This document shows, piece after piece, positions 5,389 through 5,915 of a DNA stretch of 5,915 bases (its first letter is position 1; the number at the start of each line of letters is the position of its first letter). The notes beneath the pieces were generated by a model, which worked only from the letters and a program-made list of their open reading frames with translations, ran no database searches and was not told the DNA's origin. The DNA lies in contig DASQXE010000153.1 in NCBI GenBank assembly GCA_035639875.1, forward strand, positions 1 through 5,915, read 5' to 3'. The stretch comes from JAIBJP01 sp035639875. Its GTDB lineage: Bacteria > Actinomycetota > Thermoleophilia > Gaiellales > Gaiellaceae. Position numbers and translations under genes: made by a program.

Positions 5389-5517
5389 TACCCGCGGCCG
5401 CCCGGCTGAAACCGGCGCGGGCCGTCAGCAGCGCGCGACAGACTGAAGAAGCGTGATGCCGCGGCCGATACCGAATTTGCAGTGTTCTCTTTCCACCGGC
5501 CCGGCAAGGCTGCGTCG

Positions 5518-5915
5518 GTGACGGTCCATCCGCTCGCCGAGCCGGTCCCTGCCCCGCGGGAGGCCGAGCTCTGGATCCCGATGCGGGACGGGGCGCGTCT
5601 CGCGGCGCGGCTGTGGCTTCCGCCGGGAGCCGACGTGCGGCCCGTACCGGCCGTCCTCGAGGTCTCGCCCTACAGGCACGAGGATCACACGCGGCGGCGC
5701 GATTCGGTCCGCCACCCCTACTTCGCCGAGCGCGGGTTCGCATCGCTCCGGGTTGACCTGCGGGGGAGCGGGTCCTCGGACGGCGTGCTGCTGGACGAAT
5801 ACACCGAGACCGAGCAGCAGGACGTCTGCGATGCGCTCGCGTGGATCGCCGCGCAGCCCTGGTGCACGGGCTCGGTCGGAATGATCGGCATTTCGTGGGG
5901 AGGATTTGCCGCGCT
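5518..5915 (+). CDS. CocE/NonD-family alpha/beta hydrolase, N-terminal part (runs off the window)
   Basis: This is the first 132 residues of a serine hydrolase of the CocE/NonD family (peptidase S15, X-Pro dipeptidyl-peptidase-like acyl hydrolases). Family members cleave esters or amides, and the substrate here cannot be told. ELWIPMRDGARLAARLWLP (17-35) is the usual opening strand pair. VLEVSPYR (46-53) holds Tyr52, the expected oxyanion tyrosine. YFAERGFASLRVDLRGSGSSDG (68-89) is the family block with VDxRGxGxSxG, followed by an acidic EYTETEQQD segment and ALAWIAAQPW (106-115). GMIGISWGGF (121-130) is the nucleophile elbow with Ser126. The Tyr-Ser distance is 74 residues, close to that of Rhodococcus CocE (Tyr44, Ser117). 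Asp, His and the C-terminal jelly-roll domain lie outside the window; the family's usual length is about 500-650 residues. GTG 5518 is chosen because AAGG lies eight bases upstream. An in-frame GTG at 5482 lacks a ribosome binding site. There is no signal peptide, so it is probably cytoplasmic. Confidence 0.92.
   Translation, partial: MTVHPLAEPVPAPREAELWIPMRDGARLAARLWLPPGADVRPVPAVLEVSPYRHEDHTRRRDSVRHPYFAERGFASLRVDLRGSGSSDGVLLDEYTETEQQDVCDALAWIAAQPWCTGSVGMIGISWGGFAA

Noticed and set aside
5079..5456. Plus-strand open frame opposite the small Cys-cluster gene
   Set aside because: The minus-strand protein has a coherent Cys cluster, helices and tail. The plus-strand translation has no such pattern.
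5354..5743. Minus-strand frames opposite the start of the hydrolase gene
   Set aside because: The plus strand encodes clear CocE/NonD motifs including the nucleophile elbow. The minus frames are Arg/Ala/Pro-rich shadows.

Overview
The window is GC-rich DNA, most likely from an actinobacterium. A Thermoleophilia-type soil lineage (Gaiellales or Solirubrobacterales) is my best guess. That guess rests on the base composition, the GTG/TTG start codons, the small Cys-rich actinobacterial-type protein and the two small exported beta-rich proteins. It is an inference, not something the sequence proves. Six protein-coding genes can be supported. I see no rRNA, tRNA, CRISPR array or mobile element.

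Left part (1-2169): three genes on the minus strand, each separated by 240-350 bases and so probably transcribed separately. They are a 149-residue secreted protein (15-464), a 203-residue secreted protein (810-1421) and a DUF4395-type membrane protein (1663-2169). The two secreted genes have clear Shine-Dalgarno sequences. The second ends at a strong hairpin terminator (761-786). The intergenic regions hold three further inverted repeats (511-538, 732-755, 1437-1460) that share the heptamer ACGTGCA on one strand or the other.

Centre (2189-5053): a complete E1 component of the 2-oxoglutarate dehydrogenase complex (sucA) on the plus strand, divergent from the DUF4395 gene with only 19-64 bases between them. 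It is the classical form, without the N-terminal acyltransferase domain of mycobacterial Kgd. No E2 or E3 gene lies beside it, so its partners must be encoded elsewhere. Its start codon is uncertain, and its stop is followed by a second in-frame stop in a repeated TACTAGG.

Right part (5094-5915): a 94-residue minus-strand protein with a CxCx4C cluster, convergent with sucA. It is followed by the divergent start of a CocE/NonD-type alpha/beta-hydrolase that runs off the window, with its oxyanion tyrosine and nucleophilic serine already visible.

The genes do not form an obvious pathway. The central-metabolism gene sits among unrelated membrane, secreted and hydrolytic functions. I did not find a convincing new multi-gene system. 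The items most worth a second look are the shared hairpin motif, the duplicated CxxCxxY arrangement in the DUF4395 protein and the unassigned small proteins.
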